NCBI RefSeq assembly: GCF_030160715.1
Contig: NZ_BSOW01000001.1
Span: 434,001-498,000, forward strand
From: Bradyrhizobium iriomotense
Lineage (GTDB): Bacteria; Pseudomonadota; Alphaproteobacteria; Rhizobiales; Xanthobacteraceae
Length of the DNA stretch: 64,000 bases
Direction of reading: 5' to 3'
The stretch's first letter is position 1, and each line of letters opens with the position of its first letter. The translations under genes were made by a program, and so were the position numbers. Shown in pieces: positions 49,290 to 59,684 of the stretch. The notes under the pieces are model-generated. The model was not told where the DNA came from. It worked only from the letters and a program-made list of their open reading frames with translations, and made no database searches.

Positions 49290-49988
49290 ATGTCCATTCT
49301 CGATTCGATCCAACGGCAGATCCCGCCGATCCACAAGGAGGGCTATCCCTTCATCGGCATTTTTGCGCTGGTGAGCCTCTTCCTGTTCTGGCTCTGGTCG
49401 CCCCTGGGGTGGATCGGCACCGTGCTCACGGTGTGGTGCGCGCTGTTCTTCCGCGACCCCGTCAGGGTGACGCCGGTGCGCGAGGGGCTCGTGGTGTCGC
49501 CGGCCGACGGGCGCGTCTCGATGATCACGATGGCGCTGCCGCCGGCCGAGCTCGGGCTCGGCGATAAGCCGCTGCCGCGGGTCTCGATCTTCATGAGCGT
49601 GTTCAACTGCCACGTGAACCGCGCCCCGATCGCCGGGCGGATCGACCGCATCGCCTACCGGCCCGGCCTGTTCATCAATGCCGAGCTCGACAAGGCGAGC
49701 GAGGACAACGAGCGCAATTCGCTGGTGATCTCCTCGGCGCAGGGGCGGATCGGCGTCATCCAGATCGCCGGCCTCGTGGCCAAGCGCATCGTCTGCTTCG
49801 TCAAGGAGGGCCAGTCGATCGGCGCCGGCGAGCGGTTCGGCCTGATCCGCTTCGGCTCGCGGCTCGACGTCTATCTGCCGCTCGGCACAAGGGCGCTGGT
49901 CTCGGAAGGCCAGACTGCGATCGCCGGCGAGACGGTTTTGGCCGATATCGTCGCCGACGACACCGGCCGGTCCTACCGCGCCAGTTAA
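49290..49988 (+). CDS. psd: Phosphatidylserine decarboxylase proenzyme (short form)
   Basis: A 232-residue membrane-associated decarboxylase of the short, alphaproteobacterial type. A hydrophobic helix pair spans residues about 22-55. [11 protein letters not shown] near 70 and [18 protein letters not shown] near 102 are catalytic-core signatures. Autocleavage at Gly189-Ser190 in RFGSRLDVY forms the pyruvoyl group. It makes phosphatidylethanolamine from phosphatidylserine. pssA follows after 85 bases, so the two steps are adjacent. Confidence 0.94.
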   Translation: MSILDSIQRQIPPIHKEGYPFIGIFALVSLFLFWLWSPLGWIGTVLTVWCALFFRDPVRVTPVREGLVVSPADGRVSMITMALPPAELGLGDKPLPRVSIFMSVFNCHVNRAPIAGRIDRIAYRPGLFINAELDKASEDNERNSLVISSAQGRIGVIQIAGLVAKRIVCFVKEGQSIGAGERFGLIRFGSRLDVYLPLGTRALVSEGQTAIAGETVLADIVADDTGRSYRAS

Positions 49989-50073
49989 CTATGACATCGG
50001 CGAAAGGTCGCTGCTAGCGCATTGGCGGGAGGCGGGGCGGCTTGCTATATCAGGCTGAAGCGAGGTCAAAGCC

Positions 50074-50955
50074 ATGACGCCCTACGACTTCAAGAACCCT
50101 GACATACGCCGCCGGCGGTTCCGCCCGATTCCGGTGCGGATGCTGGTGCCCAACGTCATCACACTGCTGGCGATCTGCGCCGGATTGACCTCGATTCGGC
50201 TGTCGATCGAAGGGCGGATGACCCTTGCGGTCTATGCGATCGTGTTCGCCGCGGCCCTCGACGGCATCGACGGCCGCATCGCGCGGCTGATCAAGGGTCA
50301 GTCGAAATTCGGCGCCGAGCTCGACAGCCTCGCCGACTTCGTCAATTTCGGCGTGGCGCCCGGCCTGATGCTGTATTTCTGGCAGCTCCACGAGCTGCGC
50401 AATGCGGGGTGGATCGCGGCCATGGTGTTCGCGATCTCCGGCGGCTTGCGGCTCGCGCGTTTCAACGCCACTTTGGATGATCCCAACAAGCCGCCCTTTG
50501 CCTCGAACTACTTCACCGGAATCCCGGCACCCGCCGGTGCGATCACCGTGCTGCTGCCGATCTATGCGGCGTTCCTCGACCTCGGGCGCTGGCCCGCTGC
50601 GGTGACGGCCGGCTACACGCTGCTGATCGCCTTCCTGATGGTCTCGCGGCTGCCGGTATTCTCCGGCAAGACGGCGCGCATGCGTGTGCCACCGGAGCTG
50701 GTGCTGCCGGTGATCGTCGGCGTCATCTTCTTCATCGCGCTTCTGATCAGCTATCCCTGGCACATCCTACTGGCCGGCTCGGTTCTGTATCTGCTGGCCC
50801 TGCCGTTGGGCTGGAAGTCCTATCAGAAGCAGGCGCGTGCATACGCCGCTGCATCACCCGCGCCGGTCGGCGTCGCGCCGTCCGGTCCAGCGCCGTCGCT
50901 ATCGCCGAACCTGCCGGAACCTCCGCACGACGACCGGCCCGAGCGGCTGCATTAA
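50074..50955 (+). CDS. pssA: CDP-diacylglycerol--serine O-phosphatidyltransferase
   Basis: A 293-residue membrane enzyme that makes phosphatidylserine from CDP-diacylglycerol and serine. The CDP-alcohol phosphotransferase motif reads DGIDGRIARLIKGQSKFGAE then LDSLADFVNFGVAPG, with the D-G-x2-A-R and G-x3-D-x3-D spacing. About eight helices follow. The last 60 residues are a proline/alanine-rich tail (PAPVGVAPSGPAPS) of unknown role. It supplies the substrate of the psd product just upstream. Confidence 0.94.
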   Translation: MTPYDFKNPDIRRRRFRPIPVRMLVPNVITLLAICAGLTSIRLSIEGRMTLAVYAIVFAAALDGIDGRIARLIKGQSKFGAELDSLADFVNFGVAPGLMLYFWQLHELRNAGWIAAMVFAISGGLRLARFNATLDDPNKPPFASNYFTGIPAPAGAITVLLPIYAAFLDLGRWPAAVTAGYTLLIAFLMVSRLPVFSGKTARMRVPPELVLPVIVGVIFFIALLISYPWHILLAGSVLYLLALPLGWKSYQKQARAYAAASPAPVGVAPSGPAPSLSPNLPEPPHDDRPERLH

Positions 50956-50990
50956 GCGACACTCGCTTATCTGCCGTGAAGGAAATGCTT

Positions 50991-51719
50991 GTGGGACGGA
51001 GTGATCGCTTCTTCCGAAGGGTCTGGCGGTTCAATGCGCTCGCAATTGCGACGGTTGCAGTTCTTCTTGTCCTGTCCGGCCTTATAGTTGTTGGCACAAT
51101 CGCCTACGACCACATGCGACCTCGCCGGGTCACCAACGTCGTCAACGTTGGCGAGCAGGACGCTGTCTCAAACGAGTTCTCGCTGGGAACGCCGGGCGCG
51201 ATTGCCGGCACACCCTTCGTCGAGGTTTCGCTGTACCGCAAGCAATCCTACGGCGGGAAATGGTCAGATAACAACGTCGTCAACCTCCTGTTCGTGAACA
51301 GTTTCACGAACGAGAGCCGGTGGCTGTTCGAGGGCGCGGGTCAACTCATCCTCGGCAGCCATTGGATGTTCAACAGGGCGGATGAAGCGCGAACGGCCGT
51401 GGCCGTAGGCGCGTTCTATGTCGTCGTCGACGGGGATACAAATGGTGACAAGCGACTGAGCGGGAATGATCTCGTTTCTCTTGCTGCGGTCGCGGCTGAT
51501 GGAACCAACTACAGGAAGCTGATTGAGGGGATCGAGGAGATCTACTTTGTCAAACAGGTCGCGGACGATAAGGCCTTGGTGCTTTATCTCAAGGACAAGC
51601 AGGCGATGTCCGCACTGTTCAGCCTTCCGTCCATGGTACCATTGACGCAGGCGAAGTTGCCGAGCTGGGGGCAAGCTAGCTGGCCAGCGCGGGGCGGCTC
51701 TCATGGATATCTGCCATGA
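50991..51719 (+). CDS. Unknown single-span membrane protein with an EF-hand-like loop
   Basis: About 242 residues. GTG 50991 is preferred because AAGGA is seven bases upstream; GTG 50976 and ATG 50985 are alternatives. A basic N-terminus is followed by a single transmembrane helix (AIATVAVLLVLSGLIVVG, about 17-35), so the rest should be periplasmic. A beta-rich region follows, including WRLFEGAGQLIL-like and FVNSFTNESR segments. VVDGDTNGDKRLSGNDLVSL near residue 150 matches the D-x-D-x-D-G-type calcium loop of EF-hand or dockerin modules. No family name is known to me. The codon use looks somewhat less GC-rich than the neighbouring genes. Confidence 0.78.
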   Translation: MGRSDRFFRRVWRFNALAIATVAVLLVLSGLIVVGTIAYDHMRPRRVTNVVNVGEQDAVSNEFSLGTPGAIAGTPFVEVSLYRKQSYGGKWSDNNVVNLLFVNSFTNESRWLFEGAGQLILGSHWMFNRADEARTAVAVGAFYVVVDGDTNGDKRLSGNDLVSLAAVAADGTNYRKLIEGIEEIYFVKQVADDKALVLYLKDKQAMSALFSLPSMVPLTQAKLPSWGQASWPARGGSHGYLP

Positions 51720-51815
51720 AGGCGCGCGCGTTGGGTTGACGCTCGATCTCGGCTATATCGCCTTTGGTTCTGCGGCGCTTTGCGAACAGCCGTGGCAAAC
51801 AGGGGAGAGAACGCC

Positions 51816-52535
51816 GTGACGACATCAGCAACCGGGCCGCTGCCTGCATCCGTCCTCGAAGCGCTCGGCCGCTACGACACGCCCACGATCTGCAACGCCA
51901 TGGAGATCGTCGCGCCCGAGCGGCGGCTCATCGGCTTCACCACCAAGCCGCTGGTCTGCCCGTTCCCCGATCTGCCGCCGATCGTCGGCTATGCGCGCAC
52001 GGTCGCGATCCGCTCGGTGCTGAAATCCTCGCTCCCTGCCGAAGAGCAGGCCAAGCGCCGTATCGAATACTATGAATATGTCGGCACCGGCCACGGGCCG
52101 CGCATCTCCGTGATCCAGGACATCGACGGCGCCGATGTCGGCTACGGCGCGTTCTGGGGCGAGGTCCAGAGCAACGTGCACAAGGCGCTAGGCTGCCTCG
52201 GGCTCATCACCGACGGCTCCATCCGTGACATCCCGCAATGGGCACCGGGTTTCCAGGCGCTCGCCGGCTCGATCGGTCCGTCGCATGCCTGGGTGCATGC
52301 GGAGAGTTTCGGCGGCGAGGTGCGGGTCGCCGGCATGACTGTGAAGTCCGACGATTTGATCCATGCCGACCAGCACGGCGCGATCGTGATCCCGCTCGAC
52401 GTCGCGGCAAAACTGCCCGAGGCCGCGGAGCTCTGCGGCCGCCGCGAGACGCCGATCCTCGAGATCGCGCGCAGCCCCGACTTCTCGCTGGAGAAGCTGA
52501 AGGCCGCACTGAAGCGCTCGGCGGAGATTCATTAG
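51816..52535 (+). CDS. RraA-family protein
   Basis: About 239 residues from GTG 51816, which has GGGGAGAG five bases upstream; this start gives the family N-terminus (ASVLEALGRYDTPTICNAM). The RraA/HMG-aldolase-like core motif is GLITDGSIRDIPQ, with the conserved Asp and Arg of the active site. The longer C-terminus (residues 180-239) is of the RraA-like dimethylmenaquinone-methyltransferase-annotated type. Members include 4-hydroxy-4-methyl-2-oxoglutarate aldolase and RNase E inhibitor RraA. The function here is not decided. It is followed 15 bases later by an SDR gene. Confidence 0.85.
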   Translation: MTTSATGPLPASVLEALGRYDTPTICNAMEIVAPERRLIGFTTKPLVCPFPDLPPIVGYARTVAIRSVLKSSLPAEEQAKRRIEYYEYVGTGHGPRISVIQDIDGADVGYGAFWGEVQSNVHKALGCLGLITDGSIRDIPQWAPGFQALAGSIGPSHAWVHAESFGGEVRVAGMTVKSDDLIHADQHGAIVIPLDVAAKLPEAAELCGRRETPILEIARSPDFSLEKLKAALKRSAEIH

Positions 52536-52550
52536 TATGGAGTGAGCGCC

Positions 52551-53375
52551 ATGGACATGCGCGGCAAGACGGTCCTGATCACGGGATCGACCGACGGCGT
52601 CGGCCGCTACGTTGCAGGCCGTCTCGCCGCCGAGGGCGCGCGCGTCCTGATCCACGGCCGCGACGCCGCGCGTGCGAAAACGCTGATCGACGAGATCGTG
52701 AAGGCCGGCCATGCTGCGCCGACCTTCTACCAGGCCGACCTGTCGTCGAGGGCGGGCACGATCGAGCTCGCCGCCGCCGTCATACGCGATCATAAGCGCC
52801 TTGACGTCTTCGTCAGCAATGCCGGCATCGGCTCGCAGAACGGCGGGCCGCAGCGCCAGGAAAGCCCCGACGGCCACGAACTCCGCTTCGCAGTGAACTA
52901 TCTCTCGGGCTTCCTGCTCGCCCATCTCCTGCTGCCGCTGTTGAACGCGGCGGCGCCGTCGCGCATCGTCAACGTCGCCTCGCTCGGCCAGCATCCGATC
53001 GATTTCGACGACGTCATGATCACCAGGGGGTACAGCGGCTCGCGCGCCTATGCGCAGAGCAAGCTCGCGCAGATCATGTTCACCATCGATTTCGCGGAGG
53101 AGGCGAAGCACAGGGGCATCACCGTGAACTCCCTGCATCCGGCGACCTACATGAACACCACCATGGTGCGCGCCGGCGGCATTACGCCGATGTCGACGGT
53201 GGAGCAGGGCGGTGACGCGATCCTGCACCTCGTGAGCGGCGACGATGTCGCGGGCAGGAGCGGCCTGTTCTTCAACGGCATGAATGAGGCGCGCGCCAAT
53301 CCGCAGGCCTATGACGCCGAGGCACGCAAGCGCCTGCGCGCGCTCAGCCTGGAGCTGACGGGGCTTTCGGGCTAG
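52551..53375 (+). CDS. Short-chain dehydrogenase/reductase
   Basis: A 274-residue SDR. ATG 52551 is preferred over the GTG at 52542 because GGAGTG is seven bases upstream. The cofactor motif is TGSTDGVGRYVA near residue 12, and NAG is at residues about 88-90. The catalytic Tyr-x3-Lys is in SRAYAQSKLAQIMF with serine in VNVASLGQ before it. The C-terminal substrate loop is long. It follows the RraA gene closely and may be co-transcribed. The substrate is unknown. Confidence 0.88.
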   Translation: MDMRGKTVLITGSTDGVGRYVAGRLAAEGARVLIHGRDAARAKTLIDEIVKAGHAAPTFYQADLSSRAGTIELAAAVIRDHKRLDVFVSNAGIGSQNGGPQRQESPDGHELRFAVNYLSGFLLAHLLLPLLNAAAPSRIVNVASLGQHPIDFDDVMITRGYSGSRAYAQSKLAQIMFTIDFAEEAKHRGITVNSLHPATYMNTTMVRAGGITPMSTVEQGGDAILHLVSGDDVAGRSGLFFNGMNEARANPQAYDAEARKRLRALSLELTGLSG

Positions 53376-53593
53376 CACCAGCCGATCATGGTTAGCAAAT
53401 CGTTGCGACTGCCGCCGCGCCGCGGCAATTCGCCCGCGCGACGAGGCCCGCGATGTGGCCGGATCGAGGCAGGCCGCACTTAACCTTTACGCGTCTTTAA
53501 TGGCAGCTCTCTAGGGTTCCTCCACGCGGTTCGGGGTTGGGCCGCGCCGCCGGCCAGGACGGCCGGTGTGTGGCGTGCGGGTTGGAGTCTCCC

Positions 53594-54367
53594 ATGGATA
53601 TCATGACGGGCGTTGGGCTCGTGGCCGGCCTCATCGTCATCTCGGTGATGATGATCATGGGTGGCGACCTCCACATGTTCATCTCCGAGCATGCGATGAT
53701 CATCATCTTCGGCGGCTCGGTCTCAGCCACCATGATCCGCTTTCCGCTCAGCGCGCTGCTCCACGGCCTGCCGCTCGGCGCCAAGTTCGCCTTCACCATG
53801 AGCCGGCTGTCGGCGCATGATCTCGTCGACGAGCTCGCCCGCATCGCCGAGATCGCCCGCAAGCAGGGCCCGGTCGGCCTGGAAAAGGTCGAGACCGACG
53901 AGCCGTTCCTCGCCAAGGGCATCCGCTACGTCGCCGACGGCTACGACCTCGACTTCATCCGCGACAATCTCGAGCGCGATCGCGACAACTTCCTCATGCA
54001 CCTGGACGAGGGCAGCAAGATCTACCGCGCCATCGGCGACTGCGCCCCGGCCTTCGGCATGATCGGCACCCTGATCGGCATGGTGCAGATGTTCGCCAAC
54101 ATGACCGACCCCTCCAAGCTCGGCCCGTTCATGGCGACCGCGCTGCTCGCCACGCTCTACGGCGCGCTGGTCGCGAACCTGTTCTGTCTGCCGATCGCCG
54201 ACAAGCTGCACGGCAAGCTGCTCGACGAGGAGACCAACCGCACGCTGATCATCGACGGCATCCTGATGATCCGCGACTCCAAGAGCCCGACCCTGGTGCG
54301 CGAAATGCTGCTGGCTTACCTGCCCGAGAAGCATCGTCATGCCGAGGGCGAGCCGGTGCCGGCCTGA
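53594..54367 (+). CDS. motA: Flagellar motor stator protein MotA
   Basis: A 257-residue stator subunit with four membrane helices (about 5-23, 33-50, 148-170 and 182-202) and a cytoplasmic loop between the second and third. The conserved proline is in CAPAFGMIGTLIGMVQMF and the rotor-interface charged residues lie in the loop (RIAEIARKQGPVGLEKVE). ATG 53594 follows GGAG. It converts ion flow to torque with MotB. It is paired with motB and stands apart from any flagellar gene cluster in this window. Confidence 0.92.
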   Translation: MDIMTGVGLVAGLIVISVMMIMGGDLHMFISEHAMIIIFGGSVSATMIRFPLSALLHGLPLGAKFAFTMSRLSAHDLVDELARIAEIARKQGPVGLEKVETDEPFLAKGIRYVADGYDLDFIRDNLERDRDNFLMHLDEGSKIYRAIGDCAPAFGMIGTLIGMVQMFANMTDPSKLGPFMATALLATLYGALVANLFCLPIADKLHGKLLDEETNRTLIIDGILMIRDSKSPTLVREMLLAYLPEKHRHAEGEPVPA

Positions 54368-54389
54368 TCAGCCACGCCGGGTTTAGGAC

Positions 54390-55220
54390 ATGGCCAAGAA
54401 GAAGCGCGGCGATGCACATGGAGGCGGTCACGGCTGGTTCGTGACCTTCGCCGACCTGATGGGCCTGATGATGAGCTTCTTCGTCATGCTCGTCGCGTTC
54501 TCCACGCAGGACGCCAACAAGCTCAAGATCGTCGCAGGCTCCATGCGCGACGCCTTCGGCATCCAGAGCGAGGCGCGCTATGCCGGCATCATCGAATCCG
54601 ACGGCCTGCCGACGCGTCCCAAGCTGAAGAACGTCGATCACATTCAGCCCGAGGATTCCTCCAACACGCCGACCCCGGATCAGCAGGATCGCGACCGCAC
54701 CTCGGGCGCGAAGATCAAGGTCGATCGCGACTTCGCGCTTGCCGCGGCCTCGCTCCGCCAGGCGCTTCAGGACCTGCCCGAGCTCACCGAGATGTCCAAG
54801 CACATCATGTTCGAGGAGACCAAGCAGGGCCTCAATCTCGAGATCGTCGACCAGGACGGCCGCTCGATGTTCGCGGACGGCTCCAAGGTGCCCTATGACC
54901 GCACCCGCCGCCTGATCGAGAAGCTGGCGATCCCGCTCAAGGCGACGCCGCTGCGCGTCTCCATCGTCGGCCATACCGCCGCGGGCTTCGTGCCGAACCG
55001 CAGCGACTACGGCGCCTTCGATCTCTCGGCCGACCGTGCCAATGCCGTGCGCCAGATCCTCGAGCGTGAAGGGCTGCCGCCCTCGCACATCTTCGCCGTC
55101 TCCGGCAAGGCGGACACCCAGCCGCTGTTTCCTGACGATCCGTCGCTCGCCGCCAATCGCCGCGTGACCATCACCCTGATGCGCGAAGATCCGCCGCTGC
55201 CGCCGAATCTGAAGCCCTAA
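54390..55220 (+). CDS. motB: Flagellar motor stator protein MotB
   Basis: A 276-residue stator subunit with a single N-terminal helix. The proton-accepting aspartate is Asp22 in WFVTFADLMGLMMSFFVMLV. A plug/linker follows to about residue 130. The C-terminal OmpA-like peptidoglycan-binding domain has LRVSIVGHTAAG and LSADRANAVRQILEREGLP. It anchors MotA-MotB to the cell wall. The gene follows motA by 22 bases. Confidence 0.93.
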   Translation: MAKKKRGDAHGGGHGWFVTFADLMGLMMSFFVMLVAFSTQDANKLKIVAGSMRDAFGIQSEARYAGIIESDGLPTRPKLKNVDHIQPEDSSNTPTPDQQDRDRTSGAKIKVDRDFALAAASLRQALQDLPELTEMSKHIMFEETKQGLNLEIVDQDGRSMFADGSKVPYDRTRRLIEKLAIPLKATPLRVSIVGHTAAGFVPNRSDYGAFDLSADRANAVRQILEREGLPPSHIFAVSGKADTQPLFPDDPSLAANRRVTITLMREDPPLPPNLKP

Positions 55221-55390
55221 ATCCCTTGCGCTACCATCCTACCTGAGGCATGTCGTCGCGCTGGCGATGAACATGGCTGCGCCGTCACAGCATCCGCACC
55301 GGCGCCTGCTATGCTGGGGCGATTGACAGGCGCGCAGGAAGCGTCAAAAGGCGCCGGATCAATTCCAGGGAAAAAGCGTTTTCCACCTTC

Positions 55391-57289
55391 ATGACGGCGA
55401 GCATCACCACGACCGAAGGCCAGGAAACCACGGCCCATGCGGGCTTTTGGGCCCTGACGCTCGGAAGCATCGGCGTCGTCTTCGGCGATATCGGCACCTC
55501 GCCGCTCTACGCCTTCCACGAGGCCGTCAGGGGCGCGGCCCATGGCGAGCCGGTCTCGCGGGTCATCGTGCTCGGCGTGCTCTCGCTGATCCTGTGGGCG
55601 CTCCTGATCGTCGTCACCGCCAAATACGTCCTGCTGCTGCTGCGCGCCGACAACAACGGGGAAGGCGGAACGCTTTCGCTGATGGCGCTCGGCCAGCGCG
55701 CGCTCGGGCGTCGAAGCTGGTTCCTGCTCGCGCTCGGCGTCGTCGGCGCCTCGATGTTCATCGGCGATTCCATGATCACGCCGGCGATCTCGGTGCTGTC
55801 GGCGGTCGAGGGTCTCAAGCTCGCGACGCCCGCTTTCGAGCATTACGTCGTGCCGCTCACGGTCCTGATCCTGGCGCTGCTATTCGCGGTCCAGAGCAAG
55901 GGCACTGCGCTCGTCGCCTCCGCCTTCGGGCCGGTGATGGTGGTCTGGTTCGCCTGCCTTGCGGTGATGGGCATCGTCCACATCGCCGACGATCCGTCGG
56001 TGCTGGCTGCGATCAATCCCTATTACGCGCTGCAATTCCTTTTGTCGCACGGCACGATCGGTCTCGTGACGCTCGGCGCTGTCTTCCTGGCGGTGACCGG
56101 CGGCGAGGCGCTTTATGCCGATCTCGGCCATTTCGGCCGCAAGCCGATCCAGTCGGCCTGGATGTTCTTCGTGCTGCCCTCGCTGCTGATCAACTATTTC
56201 GGGCAGGGCGCGCTGGTGCTGTCTGATCCCAGCGCGATCGAACACTCCTTCTATCGCATGGTGCCGGAGCGACTGGTGCTGCCGCTGGTCGGACTTGCGA
56301 CGGCCGCCACCGTGATCGCGAGCCAGGCGGTGATCACCGGCGCTTATTCGCTGGTCTATCAGGCCGTGCAACTCGGTCTCTTGCCGCGCTTCGAGGTCCG
56401 CTACACCTCCGAAAGCCACGCCGGCCAGATCTATCTGCCGCGTGTGAACCGGTTGCTCCTGATCGGCGTGATGCTGCTGGTCTTGTTGTTCCGCACCCCC
56501 AGCGGTCTCGCCTCGGCCTACGGCATCGCGGTCTCCACCACCATGGTCGCCGACGGCATCATGGGCTTCATCGTGATCTGGAAGCTGTGGAACTGGCGCG
56601 CCGCGACGGCCGCCGCGGTGATCCTGCCCTTCGTCGTGGTCGACATGACCTTCTTCAGCGCCAATCTCTTGAAGCTGCTCGAGGGCGCCTGGGTGCCGCT
56701 GCTGTTCGGCGCTGCCATGGTGGCGATGATCTGGACCTGGCGGCGGGGTACGGGAATTCTGCTCCAGAAGACCCGCCGCATCGAGGTGCCACTGGACGAC
56801 CTGATCCGGAGCCTGGAGAAGCGGCCGCCGCACATCGTCAAGGGCACTGCGGTGTTCCTCACCAGCGATCCCGCGTTCGTGCCGACCGCACTGCTGCACA
56901 ATCTCAAGCACAACAAGGTGCTGCACGAGCACAACGTGATCCTGACCATCGAGACCGCGCACACGCCGCGGGTCGATCTCTCCGAGCGGTTCCGCATGGA
57001 GAAGATCAGCGACAAGTTCTCCAAGGTGCGACTGCGCTTCGGCTTCATGGAACAGCCGAATGTTCCCAAGGCGCTCGCGATCGCGCGCAAGCAGGGCTGG
57101 CAGTTCGACATCATGTCGACGTCGTTCTTCGTGTCGCGCCGGTCGCTGAAGGCCTCGGCACAGTCGGGCATGCCGCTGTGGCAGGACCACATGTTCATCG
57201 CACTCAGCCGGTCCGCCAACGACGCCACCGATTACTTCCAGATTCCGACCGGACGGGTGGTTGAAGTCGGCACCCAAGTCACTATCTGA
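55391..57289 (+). CDS. kup: Kup-type potassium transporter (first tandem copy)
   Basis: A 632-residue KUP/HAK/KT-family potassium:proton symporter. The N-terminal hallmark is [20 protein letters not shown] near residue 26, and the family continues with [20 protein letters not shown]. Twelve helices span residues about 20-450. The cytoplasmic C-terminal domain has [20 protein letters not shown] and ends at [10 protein letters not shown]. It shares long identical stretches with the next gene, so the two are tandem duplicates with separate control. Confidence 0.93.
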   Translation: MTASITTTEGQETTAHAGFWALTLGSIGVVFGDIGTSPLYAFHEAVRGAAHGEPVSRVIVLGVLSLILWALLIVVTAKYVLLLLRADNNGEGGTLSLMALGQRALGRRSWFLLALGVVGASMFIGDSMITPAISVLSAVEGLKLATPAFEHYVVPLTVLILALLFAVQSKGTALVASAFGPVMVVWFACLAVMGIVHIADDPSVLAAINPYYALQFLLSHGTIGLVTLGAVFLAVTGGEALYADLGHFGRKPIQSAWMFFVLPSLLINYFGQGALVLSDPSAIEHSFYRMVPERLVLPLVGLATAATVIASQAVITGAYSLVYQAVQLGLLPRFEVRYTSESHAGQIYLPRVNRLLLIGVMLLVLLFRTPSGLASAYGIAVSTTMVADGIMGFIVIWKLWNWRAATAAAVILPFVVVDMTFFSANLLKLLEGAWVPLLFGAAMVAMIWTWRRGTGILLQKTRRIEVPLDDLIRSLEKRPPHIVKGTAVFLTSDPAFVPTALLHNLKHNKVLHEHNVILTIETAHTPRVDLSERFRMEKISDKFSKVRLRFGFMEQPNVPKALAIARKQGWQFDIMSTSFFVSRRSLKASAQSGMPLWQDHMFIALSRSANDATDYFQIPTGRVVEVGTQVTI

Positions 57290-57431
57290 CCGAAATCGGC
57301 GGACGTATGCGATTTTTGCATGGCAAAGGCCCAAAATCGCGCTAGGCTATGCCGGTAGCGCAGGACTATAAGCCCGCGCGCCCTGCCGCCATTGTGCAGT
57401 GAAGCATTCTCAGAGGCCAATAGTCTCTCCC

Positions 57432-59360
57432 ATGACGAGTGAAGTCGCAGTTCCCGCCCCGGAAACGGTGGCGGCCAATGGGCATGCGGATGCCCACACC
57501 ACCGCTGGTTTCGGCGCGCTGACACTTGGCAGCATCGGCGTCGTCTATGGCGATATCGGCACCAGCCCGCTCTACGCGTTCCGCGAGGCTGTGACGGCGG
57601 CATCGGGCGCGGAAGGCGCGCCCACGACGGTCGCCGTGCTCGGCGTGGTCTCGCTGATCCTGTGGGCGCTCGTCGTCGTGGTGACGCTGAAATACGTCGT
57701 GATCCTGCTCCGCGCCGACAACAACGGCGAGGGCGGCACGCTCGCCCTGATGGCGCTGGCCCAACGCGCGGTCGGCACGGGCGGGGCGACCATCGTCCTG
57801 CTCGGCATCATTTCCGGCGCCCTGTTCTACGGCGATGCCGTGATCACGCCGGCGGTCTCCGTGCTGTCAGCCATCGAAGGCATGAAGGACGTCACGCTGA
57901 CGTTCGAGCCTTACATCGTTCCGCTGACCGTGGTGATCCTGGTCTGCCTGTTCGCCGTGCAATCGCGCGGCACGGCCCGCGTTGCGGCGTTCTTCGGTCC
58001 GGTGATGTGCGTGTGGTTCGCGGTGATTGCGATCGCGGCGATCGGTCCGATCATCCGGCAGCCGCAGGTGCTGTTCGCGCTGAACCCGCTCTACGCGGTG
58101 TCCTTCATGCTCCACCACGGCATCATCGGCTTCGTCACGCTGGGTGCGGTGTTCCTGGCGGTTACCGGCGCCGAGGCGCTCTATGCCGACCTCGGCCATT
58201 TCGGCAAGCGGCCGATCCAGACCGCTTGGCTGTTCATCGTGCTGCCGTCGCTGGCGCTGAATTATCTGGGGCAGGGCGCTCTCGTCCTGGATGATCCCGG
58301 GGCGATCGTGAGCCCCTTCTTCCAATTGTTTCCGCAAGGCTGGCTCCGCGGCAGCATGGTCGTGCTTGCTACCATGGCGACCGTGATCGCCAGCCAGGCC
58401 GTCATCACCGGCGCCTACTCGCTCACCCGCCAGGCGATCCAGCTCGGGCTTCTACCGCGCTTTGAAATTCGCCATACGTCCGAGGCCCATTCCGGCCAGA
58501 TCTTCATCCCGCGCATCAACCAGCTGTTGTTGGTTGCCGTGATCCTGATGGTGCTCTTGTTCCGTTCGTCCAGCGCGCTCGCGTCGGCCTATGGCATCGC
58601 TGTCACCGGCACCATGGTGGTCACGGGGTTGATGGGCTTTGTGGTGATCTGGAAGGCATGGAGGTGGTCGCCTCTTGCCGCCGCGGCGCTGATCGCACCG
58701 TTCCTCTGCCTCGACCTGACTTTCCTGGCGGCGAACCTGCTCAAGGTGTTCGAGGGCGGCTGGGTGCCGCTGGCGCTCGGCGCGCTGATGATCATCCTGA
58801 TGTACACGTGGCGGCGCGGTAGCCGGCTCCTGTTCGAGAAGTCGCGCAAGCTCGAGTTCCCGCTCGCCGACCTCGTGGCGATGCTGGAGAAGCGGCCGCC
58901 GCAGCGAGTGCCAGGAACGGCCGTGTTCCTCACCTCTGACCCGCTGAGCGCACCGACCGCGCTGATGCATAGTCTGAAACACTACAAAGTGCTGCATGAG
59001 AAGAATGTCATTCTCACCATCGAGACCGCGCAGACCCCGCGCATCGATCCCGTCGAGCGGGTGAAGCTGGAGCAGATCAGCCCGACCTTCTCCAAGGTGA
59101 CGCTGAAGTTCGGCTTCATGGAATCGCCCAACGTGCCGAAGGCGCTGGCGATTGCCCGCAAGCTCGGCTGGCAGTTCGACATCATGTCGACCTCGTTCTT
59201 CCTGTCGCGCAGGGCTCTGAAGCCCGCCGCCCATTCCGGCATGCCGCGCTGGCAGGATCGCCTGTTCATCTCGCTGAGCCGCTCGGCGAACGATGCCACC
59301 GACTATTTCCAGATCCCGAGCGGTCGGGTGGTCGAGGTCGGAACCCAGGTGACGATCTAG
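57432..59360 (+). CDS. kup: Kup-type potassium transporter (second tandem copy)
   Basis: A 642-residue paralogue of the preceding gene product. Start ATG 57432 ([17 protein letters not shown]) is preferred over an upstream GTG at 57399 because it gives the usual short soluble N-terminus. Family motifs are [20 protein letters not shown] and [20 protein letters not shown]; twelve helices and the cytoplasmic tail ending [10 protein letters not shown] match copy one. The copies differ along the length, so duplication is not recent. A family B repeat follows the stop. Confidence 0.93.
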   Translation: MTSEVAVPAPETVAANGHADAHTTAGFGALTLGSIGVVYGDIGTSPLYAFREAVTAASGAEGAPTTVAVLGVVSLILWALVVVVTLKYVVILLRADNNGEGGTLALMALAQRAVGTGGATIVLLGIISGALFYGDAVITPAVSVLSAIEGMKDVTLTFEPYIVPLTVVILVCLFAVQSRGTARVAAFFGPVMCVWFAVIAIAAIGPIIRQPQVLFALNPLYAVSFMLHHGIIGFVTLGAVFLAVTGAEALYADLGHFGKRPIQTAWLFIVLPSLALNYLGQGALVLDDPGAIVSPFFQLFPQGWLRGSMVVLATMATVIASQAVITGAYSLTRQAIQLGLLPRFEIRHTSEAHSGQIFIPRINQLLLVAVILMVLLFRSSSALASAYGIAVTGTMVVTGLMGFVVIWKAWRWSPLAAAALIAPFLCLDLTFLAANLLKVFEGGWVPLALGALMIILMYTWRRGSRLLFEKSRKLEFPLADLVAMLEKRPPQRVPGTAVFLTSDPLSAPTALMHSLKHYKVLHEKNVILTIETAQTPRIDPVERVKLEQISPTFSKVTLKFGFMESPNVPKALAIARKLGWQFDIMSTSFFLSRRALKPAAHSGMPRWQDRLFISLSRSANDATDYFQIPSGRVVEVGTQVTI

Positions 59361-59388
59361 CGTCCGAGCCTGCGCCCTGTCCGTCTCC

Positions 59389-59495
59389 AGTGCCATCATC
59401 ACCCGCGAAGCGGGTGATCCAGTATTCGAGAGACGGCGAGAGATACGGAGAAGCCGCGGCGTACTGGATTCCCCGCTTTCGCGGGGAATGACACC
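59389..59495. repeat. Dispersed palindromic repeat, family B, short copy
   Basis: Two small hairpins (ATCACCCGC-GAA-GCGGGTGAT and ATTCCCCGC-TTTC-GCGGGGAAT) flank outer arms CCAGTA / TACTGG, which could fold as a cruciform. The pattern matches the 40081-40285 element. It follows the second kup gene; the rest of 59361-59684 contains only the leader of the rhodanese gene. Confidence 0.78.
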
Positions 59496-59684
59496 GAGTG
59501 GCGAGAGGTGAAGCAGGTCTCTCGGGAAGGGCTCTGAAGGCCGGACTTCAAGTCGCTGCGATTTAGCTTTAAGTTGCGGGGTATCGCTCAAGCCTTTGTA
59601 GCGCTTGATTTTGTGGAGCCGAGAGGCGAGGTTGCCGCCGGCCGGGGAAGCCCGGCCCAACGCGCGGCCGTTCTGGAGGATGAA

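Noticed and set aside
53478..53500. TTAACC and TTTAA sequences upstream of motA as a CtrA box
   Set aside because: The TTAA cores are not 7 bases apart, so the consensus is not met.
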